Shown here: positions 26,936 through 36,502 of the stretch, in pieces
Layout: each line of letters begins with the position of its first letter
How positions within the stretch are numbered: position 1 is the stretch's first letter
Assembly (NCBI GenBank): GCA_003222895.1
Contig: QHXI01000124.1
Location: 1-64,000 of the forward strand
Source: Acidobacteriota bacterium
GTDB taxonomy: Bacteria > Acidobacteriota > Blastocatellia > Pyrinomonadales > Pyrinomonadaceae
Length of the DNA: 64,000 nucleotides
Direction of reading: 5' to 3'
The notes under the pieces: generated by a model
Databases searched by the model: none
What the model saw: the letters and a program-made list of their open reading frames with translations, nothing else
Told to the model about the DNA's origin: nothing
Made by a program: the position numbers and the translations under genes

Positions 26936-28248
26936 GCAACGCTCTGGCAATCGCCTCGGTCACTGCCGTGCTGAAAGAGGTTTTGTCGAACGGCATGAAA
27001 GCCATGAAGGTCGGCGACATCGTCGGCGGCGACGTGACTGTCAGTTCGGTGCCGCCGGATCGGATCGACGTGACCGGCGCGGAAGATCCGACGCAACTGA
27101 ATCTGTTTCTTCACCAAACAACATTTAATCAGGGTTGGCGCAACGTTGGACTGCCGGCGCGAAACGCGAACGGCGACCGCGTCGATGACAATCCGCTCGC
27201 GCTAAATTTGCATTACCTGCTCACGGCTTATGGTGCGAAGGATTTCTATCCGGAGATTGTTCTGGGCCATGCGATGCAGTTGCTGCACGAGACGCCGGTG
27301 CTCACTCGCGATTCGATTCGCAAGGCCTTGAATCCGGCGCCGGCGCCGCCCGACTGGCCCACGGCACTGGTCACCTCGGAACTCGCCGATCAGGTCGAGC
27401 AGATAAAGATCACGCCAGAGGTTTTTAATACCGAAGAGATCTCAAAACTCTGGTCAGCAATCAATACGCATTACCGGCCGACCGCTGCTTACCTGGTCAC
27501 GGTGGTCTTGATCGAAAGCACCCGCCCGACCAAAAACGCGCTGCCTGTGGCGGCGCGCAATGTCTATGTCGTACCGTTCGACCAGCCGTCGATCGATAGC
27601 GTCGCGAACTCGGTGGACGAAGCTGCGGCGATTGATGCGCTCAGCACGATTGTGATTAAGGGCTCGCAATTGCGCGATGACAACACCCAGGTTCTGATCG
27701 GCGGAATTGATATGACGACAAACGTTACCGACCTGCGTGACACACAAATCACGATTGTGTTTCCCGCGCCGCTTCCCGCCGGAATGCACGCCGGCATTCA
27801 AACAGTTCAAGTCGTGCACATCGTCAAGATGGGCACACCGGAAGTCGATCACGCGGGCATTGAATCAAACATTGATGCATTCGTGCTGCGGCCGATCATC
27901 ACCACGAATGCTCCCACGGACGTCGTTGCAAGTGTCGTCGACGGCGTCAACCTTAATTCGGGAAACATCAAGATTGATTTCAATCCGAATGTCGGCAAGA
28001 CACAGCGCGTGGTGCTGCTGCTGAACGAGCTGAATCCGCCGGCGAATCGCGCCGCCCGCGCTTACAGTTTCAAAGCGACGCCGGGAAATGGCGTCGTCGA
28101 TCCGAATACTGAAACAGCTTCGGTGACAATCGCTTTCGCGAATGTAATTCCCGGCGACTACCTCGTGCGCGTACGGGTCGACGGGGCAGAGAGCACGCTC
28201 GACATTGACGGCGCCGGCAAGTACGCGACGCCGAAGGTAACCATATGA
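26932..28248 (+). CDS. DUF4255 protein, Pvc16-like tube/sheath terminator
   Basis: A 438-residue protein starting at GTG. The N-terminal ~190 residues have the Pvc16_N/DUF4255 pattern (IASVTAVLKEVLS..., LNLFLHQTTFNQGWRNVGLPARNANG, PLALNLHYLLTAYGAKDFYPEIVLGHAMQLLHETPVL). The remainder is beta-rich, Ig-like, ending in DYLVRVRVDGAESTLDIDG. In Afp/PVC particles the homologue caps the distal end of the tube. It overlaps the next gene by 4 bases. Confidence 0.88.
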   Translation: MSNALAIASVTAVLKEVLSNGMKAMKVGDIVGGDVTVSSVPPDRIDVTGAEDPTQLNLFLHQTTFNQGWRNVGLPARNANGDRVDDNPLALNLHYLLTAYGAKDFYPEIVLGHAMQLLHETPVLTRDSIRKALNPAPAPPDWPTALVTSELADQVEQIKITPEVFNTEEISKLWSAINTHYRPTAAYLVTVVLIESTRPTKNALPVAARNVYVVPFDQPSIDSVANSVDEAAAIDALSTIVIKGSQLRDDNTQVLIGGIDMTTNVTDLRDTQITIVFPAPLPAGMHAGIQTVQVVHIVKMGTPEVDHAGIESNIDAFVLRPIITTNAPTDVVASVVDGVNLNSGNIKIDFNPNVGKTQRVVLLLNELNPPANRAARAYSFKATPGNGVVDPNTETASVTIAFANVIPGDYLVRVRVDGAESTLDIDGAGKYATPKVTI

Positions 28249-30230
28249 CGAACGACGCAGCCAATTGGGAATCCCGGTGCAAGCGCGAGCTGATGGCGTC
28301 GCTCGACAAAGTACGTGCGGCGCTGGAACGCTTCACGCAACCAGGATCAATGCTGGCGGATGAATTGCAGTTCGACAATGCGACCAAGGAAGGCAGCCGA
28401 ATAATTCTGCCTGCTGGTTACCACAGTTTCTCCGATGAAGTAGAGCCTTTGGCCCTTGAGCGTCTCTCCAGGCTTTTTCAGTTAAGCGAATTCGAGAAAT
28501 CCATTCTGCTGTTGTGCGCAGGAATGGAAGTGCGCGCGGACTTCGCTGCGCTGTGTGCGACGGCTCACGGCGATCCGCGAATGAACTATCCGACATTTTC
28601 GCTGGCGCTGGCGGTCTTTACGAATCCGGAATGGAAAGCGTTCGCGCCATCGTCTCCGTTGCGGCGCTGGCGTTTGATCGAAGTTGCCAGAGGCGACCGT
28701 GTGACCGCGAGTCCGATCAAGATCGATGAAAGGATTCTGCATTACCTCTGCGGTATTTCGTATTTAGACGAGCGGCTGCAAGGACTGATCGAACCGTGCG
28801 TCGTTCGCGCCGCCTTGCCTGAATCGCAGCGCGCCAGCCTAATCAATATTGCCAACGCATGGTCAGACAACAGCGACTCCGGATCAATTCCCGTGATTCA
28901 AGTCTCGGGCAATGACCCTACCGGAAAACGCGCAGTCGTCGCCGCCGCGTGCATCGCATTCGGACTTCAACTGCACACGATGCGTGCTGCGGACTTGCCG
29001 TCGAGCGCCGTCGAGCGCGAAGCCTTCGCACGACTTTGGGAGCGCGAAGCTTTGCTTTCCGATTGCGCGCTCTTGGTCGAAGACGCCAGCGCAAACGAAT
29101 CGACTTCGCTTGGCCCGTTCCTGGAAACGACGCAGGCCTTCCTTTTTGTAACGAGCGCCGAGGCTCTCTGCACGCGTTCGCGGCGCATCGTTCGCGTGGA
29201 AGTCAACCGGCCGAGCGCTGGTGAGCAGAAAGCGATTTGGAAGCAGGCGCTGGGGCCGGCGATAGAACAACTCAACGGTCAGCTCGATCTGGTGGCGACG
29301 CAATTCGATCTCAGTCTGCAATCGATCAATGAAGCGAGTCAGGAGGCCTTGAGTCGATCTCAGGAAAGTGAATTAGGTGACGCGCTTTGGAATGCGTGTC
29401 GTCGTAAATCGCGGCCGAGTCTGGACCATCTGGCGCAACGAATATCGCCGGCGGCTACCTGGAAAGATTTGGTCCTGCCGCCGGCCCATCTGGAAGTCTT
29501 GCGCGGCATCGCCACGCACGTTCGTTGGCGCGCGCTGGTTTATGAAGGCTGGGGTTTTGCCGGCAAGGGACTACGCGGCTTGAGCATCAGCGCCCTTTTT
29601 TCCGGCGCCAGCGGCACCGGTAAAACGATGGCCGCCGAAGTACTTGCGAACGAGTTGCGGCTCGATCTCTATCGCATCGATCTAAGCGCGATCGTCAGCA
29701 AGTACATCGGTGAGACAGAAAAGAATCTGCGGCGGGTTTTTGACGCAGCCGAAGAGGGCGGTGCGATTCTGCTTTTCGACGAAGCCGATGCGCTCTTCGG
29801 CAAGCGCAGCGAAGTCAAAGATAGTCACGATCGCTACGCGAACATTGAAGTGAGTTACTTGCTGCAACGGATCGAAGCTTATCGCGGCCTGGCGATACTC
29901 ACGAGCAATTTGAAGAACGCGCTTGATCCAGCGTTCATGCGCCGCATTCGTTTCATCATTCATTTTCCGTTTCCTGATTCTTTGCAGCGAGTTGAAATTT
30001 GGCGGCGCATCTTTCCGGATGAAACCCCGACCGAAAATTTGAATATCGAGAAGCTGGCGCAGTTGAACCTTTCGGGCGGGAACATTCGCAACCTGGCGCT
30101 CGGCGCGGCCTTTTGTGCCGCTGATTCAAGTGAGCCTGTGCGGATGAAGCATCTGGCCGCCGCGGCGCGCAGCGAATACGCAAAGTTGGAGAAACCTTTG
30201 AGCGAGGCTGATTTGCGAGGCTGGTTATGA
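28245..30230 (+). CDS. eCIS AAA+ ATPase (Pvc15-like)
   Basis: A 661-residue protein. The N-terminal half contains a degenerate ATPase-like region, and the C-terminal half is a canonical AAA+ module: Walker A SGASGTGKTMAAE near residue 452, Walker B ILLFDEADALFGKR near 506, sensor 1 AILTSNLKNALDPA, arginine finger FMRRIRF. Nearly every eCIS locus carries one such ATPase. It is thought to act in assembly or cargo loading, in the cytoplasm, and is not part of the mature particle. It overlaps genes on both sides by 4 bases. Confidence 0.93.
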   Translation: MTNDAANWESRCKRELMASLDKVRAALERFTQPGSMLADELQFDNATKEGSRIILPAGYHSFSDEVEPLALERLSRLFQLSEFEKSILLLCAGMEVRADFAALCATAHGDPRMNYPTFSLALAVFTNPEWKAFAPSSPLRRWRLIEVARGDRVTASPIKIDERILHYLCGISYLDERLQGLIEPCVVRAALPESQRASLINIANAWSDNSDSGSIPVIQVSGNDPTGKRAVVAAACIAFGLQLHTMRAADLPSSAVEREAFARLWEREALLSDCALLVEDASANESTSLGPFLETTQAFLFVTSAEALCTRSRRIVRVEVNRPSAGEQKAIWKQALGPAIEQLNGQLDLVATQFDLSLQSINEASQEALSRSQESELGDALWNACRRKSRPSLDHLAQRISPAATWKDLVLPPAHLEVLRGIATHVRWRALVYEGWGFAGKGLRGLSISALFSGASGTGKTMAAEVLANELRLDLYRIDLSAIVSKYIGETEKNLRRVFDAAEEGGAILLFDEADALFGKRSEVKDSHDRYANIEVSYLLQRIEAYRGLAILTSNLKNALDPAFMRRIRFIIHFPFPDSLQRVEIWRRIFPDETPTENLNIEKLAQLNLSGGNIRNLALGAAFCAADSSEPVRMKHLAAAARSEYAKLEKPLSEADLRGWL

Positions 30231-30541
30231 AGACGCGCAGCGACCGAAAAACCAATGCCGCGGGCGAGATGCGCAAAGTTCGATCGCATAATCCGCGATC
30301 GATTGAAGTGCATATCGGCCAATTGGTGCTGCACGGATTCTCGCATTCCGATCGGCGGCCGATTGCCGAATCAATTGAACGCGAGTTGCGCTCGCTGTTA
30401 ACGCAGGAAGAATTTTCAAATCCAACATCACTCGAAGTGGATCAGATCAACGCCGGATCGTTTCAGCTTGAAAGTAGCGGGCGCAGCGAGTCAGCCGGAG
30501 CAAACATCGCGCGGGCGATTTACGGAGGGTTGCGGCAATGA
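30227..30541 (+). CDS. Small conserved eCIS protein downstream of the ATPase
   Basis: A 104-residue protein with a conserved-looking core (SIEVHIGQLVLHGFSHSDRR, IAESIERELRSLL) and a polar tail. Genes with this IELHI-x-x-LVLHGF pattern sit between the AAA+ and DUF4157 genes in related loci, to my recollection. The function is unknown; it may be an adaptor for cargo or the ATPase. ATGA overlaps both upstream and downstream genes. Confidence 0.6.
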   Translation: MKTRSDRKTNAAGEMRKVRSHNPRSIEVHIGQLVLHGFSHSDRRPIAESIERELRSLLTQEEFSNPTSLEVDQINAGSFQLESSGRSESAGANIARAIYGGLRQ

Positions 30542-33500
30542 GCACGAAAGCTGTTGCAGAACCCAAGCCTGCCACGCCGGCGCCGAAATCATTTACCCCG
30601 GCGCGCTCGCTCGTCGTGCAACGCAAGTGCGCGTGCGGTGGATCGGCCGGCGCCAGCGGCGAATGCGGCGACTGCCACGATAACCAATTCACGATTCAGC
30701 GCAGCGCGTCGAATCATTCACCGATCGAAAATGTTCCGCCCGTCGTTCACAACGTGCTCAGTTCGTCGGGGCGTCCGCTCGATACCGATACGCGTTCTTT
30801 CATGGAGAACAGATTCGGCCATGACTTCAGCGCAGTGCGGATTCACAACGATGCGCGAGCCGCCGAATCTGCGCGCGCGCTCAACGCTCACGCTTACACC
30901 GTCGGTCAGGACGTGGTCTTTGGCGCAGGCCAATATGCGCCCGACAGTTCCCGCGGGAGGCACCTGCTCGCACATGAACTTGCGCACACCGTTCAGCAGC
31001 GAGGGTTGCAACGCTATGCGAGCGATCTGCGCTTGAGCAACGGAGCAGAATCTCATTATGAAGCCGAAGCCGATCGCGCCGCGGCTTTAGTCAATTCGAC
31101 TTCCATCAATCATGCCGCTGCGCCGCTGATTACACACACGCCGCATTCACCGATCATTTCCAGAGAGGAGGCGACGCCGGGCCAGACACCGCCGCCAACA
31201 ACTGCTCCGGTTGCTGCCGTCGCACCACCGCTGCGAACCTGGCAGGAGCTCGACGCAAATAGTTCGCTGCGTACCTTTGGAATTACCGCGCGACAAGATC
31301 AATTGGGCATCGTTGCTTTCCGAGTTGAGGAATTCAAGTTGCCGCCCTCGAAAGGTCCGGTGATTAAGTTGTGGGAAACTCGCCGCGCCGCGCAAGCGCT
31401 GGAAGCGACGATCGACTTCGGATCTCCGACGGCCAAGGATCCGCCGAAAACCGGTTTGTGGCAATCGCGCGACCGTACGAGCGAGCTGCGCGAAAGTTGG
31501 CTGGGTAAGCTTGGTTGGACTGAAGCAAATGCGCGCGACAATTGGTTTCAGTCAGGCGGCATGCAGATTCCCGCCGCGCAACCTTTCAAGCCAAAAGTTG
31601 GCACGGGTGCAGGGACCACTTGTCAGATGGACCACGTCGTCGAGTTGCAACTCGGCGGCACGAACAGTCGCGAAAATGTTCAAGTTCTCGATCCGACTGA
31701 GAACCAGCAGAGCGGGCGTGAGATTTGGGATCAAGTAAGTTCGCTCGCCAAGAATGCGCGCGAAACTCTTCCGGCGCCGAAGCCGCAATACATTCTGTTG
31801 CACTTTGACAAAGTTACGCAGACTCCCGAAGTCACGGCCCCCACCGCATTCGCCGCGGCCGGCGCCGCCGCGAAATGCGTTGAGGTTGAGGCGTGCGCAC
31901 TTTCGAAACGTGTTGCGCCACAGCCCGGCAAAGATGCGTCCGGAAGACCGCTCGAGATTTACGCGATCAAGTCCGCGGGCGCGTCCGACAATCTGCAAGT
32001 CCAACCGGCGCCGGAAACTACCGATCTTACCGGCGATGAGAATCGCGCGCCTTCGCAGTTGATCTCCGGAATGTTGTTGCGAAAGTTGAAGCGGCCAAAG
32101 GCGCCCGGGATCGAAACGATAGAAGCGGTTCTTGACCTAACTAATCTGATCGGTAATAGCCAAAAAACTCGCGTACCAATTTCTGCAACAAACGATCCCG
32201 GCCCAATTACATTTCAGGTCAATCAGCAAACCCGAGAACTCAAGAAGACAACTCCGGCGGCGCCGGCTCTCGATTTCGTTTTTCCGTATCTCAGCAAAGG
32301 CCATTTGAATCTCGCGTACGATGCAACGAAGGGATTAACCGGCAAAGGAACGCTGACGCCGAGCTTACCACTGCTGAGTAAGGCGCCGCTGAACATCGAG
32401 TTTGGACCGGGCATGCTACGCGTCTTCTACGGCGCGACCCAAAAGAATCTGGCGACTCCGATACCCGGCTTGCGGATCACGTCGGCGACGCTCGGCGCGG
32501 ACATCCTGCCCGAGTTCAAACCCGCGGGCCAAATACTTTTTGAAGCCGGTCCTGTTGGCAAGCCATTCCTGACGGGCGCACTCGATGCCTCGATCGATCC
32601 GGGCGGCCTGGTGTTCCAGGGAAAAATCAACGCGCACATACCCAATACCGATCTCGCTGAAGGACAAGCCCTCTACAAGAACGGACAGTGGAGCGGCTAT
32701 GTGGTTGTAGAGAGCACCCAGATCCGTTTTCCTGGTGTCGTGGGAGGCATGGTCCGCGTCGACTTCAATCCCGACGGTTCAATCGTTCCCAGCGGCAAAG
32801 TTGATCTGAGCGTAGCCGGTAATCCGATCACTGTTGAGGCCAAGTATGCGGCCGGCAAATTGGTCTTCAAGGGCTCAGGCACATTCAAAGTGCCGGCGCT
32901 GAATCCGATCACCGCGACGGTTGAAACTGATGGACATTATGTCAATTTTGATGGCAGCGCGGGAATCACGATCAAGTATTTGACCGGGAACGTAAACGTT
33001 CATTACCGCACCGGAAAATGGTCGGGCGATGGCACGGTCGACTTGAACAAGCCGCCCGCTGTCGGCACAGTCACCGTCCATCTCGCGGACACCGGCGCGA
33101 TCTACGGCGAAGGCAAACTCTCCTATCAAATAACGCCCAAGCTCACCGCCGCGATCGGAGTCGTTCTAAATAAAGATCACAGCATCCGCGTGAGTGGCGA
33201 GATTCTGCTGGCAACCATTCAACTGTTCCCGCGTTTCCCGGCGAGCAAGTCACGCACGCGACTTTTCAAGACGCACTTTGGCGTACCCATCCTGGGACTC
33301 TCGCTTGGTCCTGTCGGCGACATTGGCCTTGTCCTGGCAATCGATCCCGAAGTCGGAGTCTATTACGGAATTGGTCCGGGCGAGATTCGCAACGCGAAGA
33401 TTACCACCGAGTTCAATCCGTTGTCGGACGATCCGAACATCGCGTTTCACGCTGGTGGCCAACTCTACATTCCCTTCGACGCCGGCTTCTACATCAGCAT

Positions 33501-33918
33501 TCCTTGCTCGTTGACTCTGAGCGCCTTCATCGCCTCGGTCAGCGCCGGGCTGGATGCGACAGCGGACATCGGCGTGAGAGGCGCCGCGACGCTCGACGCG
33601 GGCATCGACTACGCGATGAAGAGGTGGGCCATCGCGGCCACAGCGGCAGTCAAGGTCAATCCGGTCCTTGCTTTTAGGCTTGACGGATTTCTGCGCGCCA
33701 CAGCCGGCATCGCTCCATTTGACAAGAGCGCTGAGAAACGTTGGAACCTCAGGAGTTGGGAATGGGGCAGCGCGATGGAATTCGGCGTTGAGTTCCCGTT
33801 CAAGTGGGCCTCGGATCAGGAATTCAAGACGCCGTCTTTCAGCGATATTAAGTTCATATATCCCGAGAACATCGATTTCAAGAGTTTGATTGGTGACGCG
33901 GCTACAAAGGCTGCGTAA
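30538..33918 (+). CDS. DUF4157 (eCIS core domain) protein with HELAH and HNH-like motifs, candidate cargo
   Basis: An 1126-residue protein. Residues 28-46 have a Cys cluster (KCACGGSAGASGECGDC). DUF4157 spans about 60-160 with zinc-peptidase motif HELAH (His146, Glu147, His150). Around 360-392 is an HNH-like segment (C362, DH at 365-366, LGG, N380, N389). From about 560 to the end it is glycine-rich beta structure with recurrent LxFxGxG/VxVxY strands, ending in an alanine-rich, possibly membrane-active part. DUF4157 is the best known marker of eCIS-loaded effectors. Here it is encoded inside the structural operon, in the usual place of a tape measure, so a structural role is possible. Catalysis by either motif is unproven. 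Confidence 0.75.
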   Translation: MSTKAVAEPKPATPAPKSFTPARSLVVQRKCACGGSAGASGECGDCHDNQFTIQRSASNHSPIENVPPVVHNVLSSSGRPLDTDTRSFMENRFGHDFSAVRIHNDARAAESARALNAHAYTVGQDVVFGAGQYAPDSSRGRHLLAHELAHTVQQRGLQRYASDLRLSNGAESHYEAEADRAAALVNSTSINHAAAPLITHTPHSPIISREEATPGQTPPPTTAPVAAVAPPLRTWQELDANSSLRTFGITARQDQLGIVAFRVEEFKLPPSKGPVIKLWETRRAAQALEATIDFGSPTAKDPPKTGLWQSRDRTSELRESWLGKLGWTEANARDNWFQSGGMQIPAAQPFKPKVGTGAGTTCQMDHVVELQLGGTNSRENVQVLDPTENQQSGREIWDQVSSLAKNARETLPAPKPQYILLHFDKVTQTPEVTAPTAFAAAGAAAKCVEVEACALSKRVAPQPGKDASGRPLEIYAIKSAGASDNLQVQPAPETTDLTGDENRAPSQLISGMLLRKLKRPKAPGIETIEAVLDLTNLIGNSQKTRVPISATNDPGPITFQVNQQTRELKKTTPAAPALDFVFPYLSKGHLNLAYDATKGLTGKGTLTPSLPLLSKAPLNIEFGPGMLRVFYGATQKNLATPIPGLRITSATLGADILPEFKPAGQILFEAGPVGKPFLTGALDASIDPGGLVFQGKINAHIPNTDLAEGQALYKNGQWSGYVVVESTQIRFPGVVGGMVRVDFNPDGSIVPSGKVDLSVAGNPITVEAKYAAGKLVFKGSGTFKVPALNPITATVETDGHYVNFDGSAGITIKYLTGNVNVHYRTGKWSGDGTVDLNKPPAVGTVTVHLADTGAIYGEGKLSYQITPKLTAAIGVVLNKDHSIRVSGEILLATIQLFPRFPASKSRTRLFKTHFGVPILGLSLGPVGDIGLVLAIDPEVGVYYGIGPGEIRNAKITTEFNPLSDDPNIAFHAGGQLYIPFDAGFYISIPCSLTLSAFIASVSAGLDATADIGVRGAATLDAGIDYAMKRWAIAATAAVKVNPVLAFRLDGFLRATAGIAPFDKSAEKRWNLRSWEWGSAMEFGVEFPFKWASDQEFKTPSFSDIKFIYPENIDFKSLIGDAATKAA

Positions 33919-33923
33919 AAAAT

Positions 33924-34586
33924 ATGAGTACGTTTCCAAATTCACCGCAGTTACTTAAAGCCGGGCTGATCCTGCTCGATCCGGATAGCGGCGTGACGCA
34001 GCGAATCATCGGCTTGCAATACAACCCTGAGACGCTGACGCGCAAGCTCGTCGTGCAAGCGGTTGGCGGCGAATCGGGCGATCGATCGCAAGCGCTGCGC
34101 TTGAAAGGCCCGCCGGTGGAAACGATCAGTCTCGATGCGTTCATCGACGCGACGGACCAACTCGAGTTTCCCGATCAAAATAAGCCGACAACTCAGAACG
34201 GCATTCGCCCGCAGCTCGCCGCAATCGAAACGATCATTTATCCGCCGAGCAGCCATCTGCAATCGAACAATCAGCTCGCGAGTTTCGGCACGCTCGAGAT
34301 TGTGCCGATGCAGGCGCCGCTGATCCTTTTGTCGCTGGGACGAAATTTTCTCGCACCGGTCCGCATGACTGATTTTTCGATCGTCGAAGAGGCCTTTGAT
34401 CCAAATCTCAATCCAATCCTGGCGAAAGTTTCGCTCGGCTTCCGCGTGCTCAGCATCGACGACCTCGATTTTGATTCAAAGTCCGGCAGCCTCTTTATGA
34501 TCTATCAGCAGAACAAAGAGCGGCTCGCCAGCCAATCAACCGCCGGCACGCTCGGCGCGCTGGGTCTGTCAGGAGGAATACCGTGA
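33924..34586 (+). CDS. CIS tube-associated adaptor (Pvc7/Afp7 N-domain-like)
   Basis: A 220-residue protein with the pattern LIGLQYNPETLTRKL..., ETISLDAFIDATD, FGTLEIVPMQAPLILLSLG, FLAPVRMTDFSIVEEAFDPNLNPILAKVSLGFRVLS, which is the CIS-tube/Pvc7 family that links the inner tube to the baseplate hub. In many systems it ends in a LysM domain. Here LysM is the next gene, starting at GTG with a 4-base overlap, so the usual fusion is split. Confidence 0.8.
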   Translation: MSTFPNSPQLLKAGLILLDPDSGVTQRIIGLQYNPETLTRKLVVQAVGGESGDRSQALRLKGPPVETISLDAFIDATDQLEFPDQNKPTTQNGIRPQLAAIETIIYPPSSHLQSNNQLASFGTLEIVPMQAPLILLSLGRNFLAPVRMTDFSIVEEAFDPNLNPILAKVSLGFRVLSIDDLDFDSKSGSLFMIYQQNKERLASQSTAGTLGALGLSGGIP

Positions 34587-34912
34587 GGAAGGATCTATTC
34601 ACCATAACCAGCCGTTACTACACGGTCGAGACGACGCAACTGACGACGGCCGAAGGCAAGACGATTGTTTATTTGAAGCGACGTCGCATGCCGCAGCCGG
34701 AAGAGTTCGTCCCGCTGCAGGAGCATCGCGTGATCGAAGGCGATCGGCTCGACAACATCACGGCGAAATACCTCGGCGACCCCGAGCAGTTCTGGCGGCT
34801 CTGCGATTCAAACAACGCGATGGAGCCGGAAGAGCTGACTGATGAAGTTGGCTCGTCGATTCGCATCACTCTACCTGAAGGGATTCCGGTAAACACGAAC
34901 AGCGATGCTTAA
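34583..34912 (+). CDS. LysM-domain baseplate protein (gp53-like)
   Basis: The 109-residue protein ends in a LysM-like segment (EHRVIEGDRLDNITAKYLGDPEQFWRLCDSNNAMEPEELTDEVGSSIRITLPEG). Such small LysM proteins stabilise the wedge-hub interface in gp53-type baseplates. It starts at GTG overlapping the previous stop, and its end overlaps the hub gene by 8 bases. Confidence 0.8.
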   Translation: MRKDLFTITSRYYTVETTQLTTAEGKTIVYLKRRRMPQPEEFVPLQEHRVIEGDRLDNITAKYLGDPEQFWRLCDSNNAMEPEELTDEVGSSIRITLPEGIPVNTNSDA

Positions 34913-36029
34913 AGGTGTCTACGTCACATTGCTGGTTGGTCCAACGGTACCGGTGCCGGTGCCGCAAGTCGTCGTCGACGCCTTGACCGGCGTGCAGGTC
35001 ACGGTCGCGGCCGGCCAGCGCAGTGGCTTTCAATTGACGTTTACGTTGAGCAATCAATCGCCTTTACAGACAGCCTTTCTATTGATGGCCGGTCAGGTGC
35101 CGTTGCTGCGCACGATCATCATCCTGACGATCAACTCAATCCCCAACGTGTTGATGGATGGAGTCATCACGCACACCGAAGTCACGCCCGGCGGCAAACC
35201 CGGGCAGTCGACGCTGACCGTCACGGGCGAGGACTTAACGAAGGTCATGGATCTTCAGGACTTCAGCGGCCTTCCATATCCGGCGATGCCGGCCGAGGTA
35301 CGGGTCGCTTTGATCATTGCCAAGTATGCGATGTTCGGAATCATCCCGCTGGTCATTCCGAGTCTGTTCATCGACATTCCGATTCCCGTCGATCGAATTC
35401 CCACGCACCAGGGCAGCGATTTGAAGTATGTAGAGCAACTCGCTTCGCAAGTCGGATATGTCTTTTACATCGAGCCCGGTCCACTGCCTGGAACGAACAC
35501 CGCTTATTGGGGACCGGAAATAAAGTTCGGCGTGCCGCAGCCGGCGCTCAACTTCGACATGGACGCTTATACGAATGTCGAAGCGCTGAGCTTCAGTTAC
35601 AAGTCGACGGAATACTCGATTCCAATCGTGTTCATTCAAAATCAACTAACGCACGTTCCGATTCCAATTCCGATTCCGCCGATCAATCCGCTGCAACCAC
35701 CGCTCGGCGCGATTCCGCCGCTGCCGACCAGCCTCACAATTTTGAAGGACACGGCAAAGCTTTCGCCGATGGCGGCTATCAGTCGCGGATTGAAAGTCGC
35801 CGGGCAAGCACAGGACGCGGTCTCGGGAACGGGCACGCTCGACGCATTGCATTACGGGCGTTTGCTGCAGGCGCGGAAGTTGGTCGGCGTGCGCGGCGTG
35901 GGTATGGCCTTCGACGGCTTGTATTACGTGAAGGCCGTGACGACGACTTTGAAGCGAAATGAACTCAAACAAACTTTTAATTTGAGCCGGAATGGTTTGG
36001 TTTCGATCACACCGGTGGTGCCTACATGA
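34905..36029 (+). CDS. Baseplate hub protein (gpD/VgrG N-terminal-like, Pvc8 hub half)
   Basis: A 374-residue hub with beta-barrel features (QVTVAAGQRSGFQLTFTLSNQSPLQ, LMDGVITHTEVTPGGKPGQSTLTVTGEDLTKVMD, HQGSDLKYVEQLASQVGYVFYIEPGPLPGTNTAYWGPE) and a GRLLQARKLVGVRGVGMAFDGLYYVKAVTTTLKRNELKQTF tail. It forms the trimeric base from which the spike projects. In Afp/PVC the spike OB-fold is in the same protein; here it is a separate gene overlapping by 4 bases. Confidence 0.85.
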   Translation: MLKGVYVTLLVGPTVPVPVPQVVVDALTGVQVTVAAGQRSGFQLTFTLSNQSPLQTAFLLMAGQVPLLRTIIILTINSIPNVLMDGVITHTEVTPGGKPGQSTLTVTGEDLTKVMDLQDFSGLPYPAMPAEVRVALIIAKYAMFGIIPLVIPSLFIDIPIPVDRIPTHQGSDLKYVEQLASQVGYVFYIEPGPLPGTNTAYWGPEIKFGVPQPALNFDMDAYTNVEALSFSYKSTEYSIPIVFIQNQLTHVPIPIPIPPINPLQPPLGAIPPLPTSLTILKDTAKLSPMAAISRGLKVAGQAQDAVSGTGTLDALHYGRLLQARKLVGVRGVGMAFDGLYYVKAVTTTLKRNELKQTFNLSRNGLVSITPVVPT

Positions 36030-36451
36030 GCGACACAGAACAAATCCCAACCAAGTTTTACGGCAAGTATCGCGGCATGGTGCTCAACAACGTCGACCCG
36101 ATGATGATGGGGCGCATCCTGGTGCAAGTGCCGGACGTTACGACCTTGCTGCCCACGAGTTGGGCCATGCCGTGCTTTCCCATGGCCGGAAAGCAGATGG
36201 GTTTTTGGGGCATTCCGCAAATTGGCGCGGGTGTGTGGGTCGAGTTCGAGCAGGGCAATCCGGACTATCCAATCTGGAGCGGATGTTTCTATGGCTCGGC
36301 CGCGGAAGTTCCGGCACTGGCTTTGACTGCGCCGCCGCCGCTTTCAGACATCGTGCTGCAAACGGCCTTGCAGAACACGCTCTTGATTAGCGACTTGCCC
36401 GGACCGACGGGCGGCATCCTGCTCAAGACGATGACCGGCGCGCTGCGGTGA
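36026..36451 (+). CDS. Spike OB-fold protein (gp5/phage baseplate V-like)
   Basis: A 141-residue protein with the OB-fold sequence GKYRGMVLNNVDPMMMGRILVQVPDV, followed by WAMPCFPMAG, GAGVWVEFEQGNPDYPIWSGCFYGSA. It forms the top of the membrane-puncturing spike with the hub and PAAR protein. The C-terminus is short, so a long beta-helix needle is absent. Confidence 0.85.
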   Translation: MSDTEQIPTKFYGKYRGMVLNNVDPMMMGRILVQVPDVTTLLPTSWAMPCFPMAGKQMGFWGIPQIGAGVWVEFEQGNPDYPIWSGCFYGSAAEVPALALTAPPPLSDIVLQTALQNTLLISDLPGPTGGILLKTMTGALR

Positions 36452-36502
36452 CCATCAATGCCGGCGCGCTCGTGGTTATTTAATCGAAAGGAGAAGGACG
36501 AA

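Noticed and set aside
31630-31730. Separate HNH endonuclease gene
   Set aside because: The HNH-like segment is continuous with the DUF4157 protein frame and has no start or ribosome site of its own.
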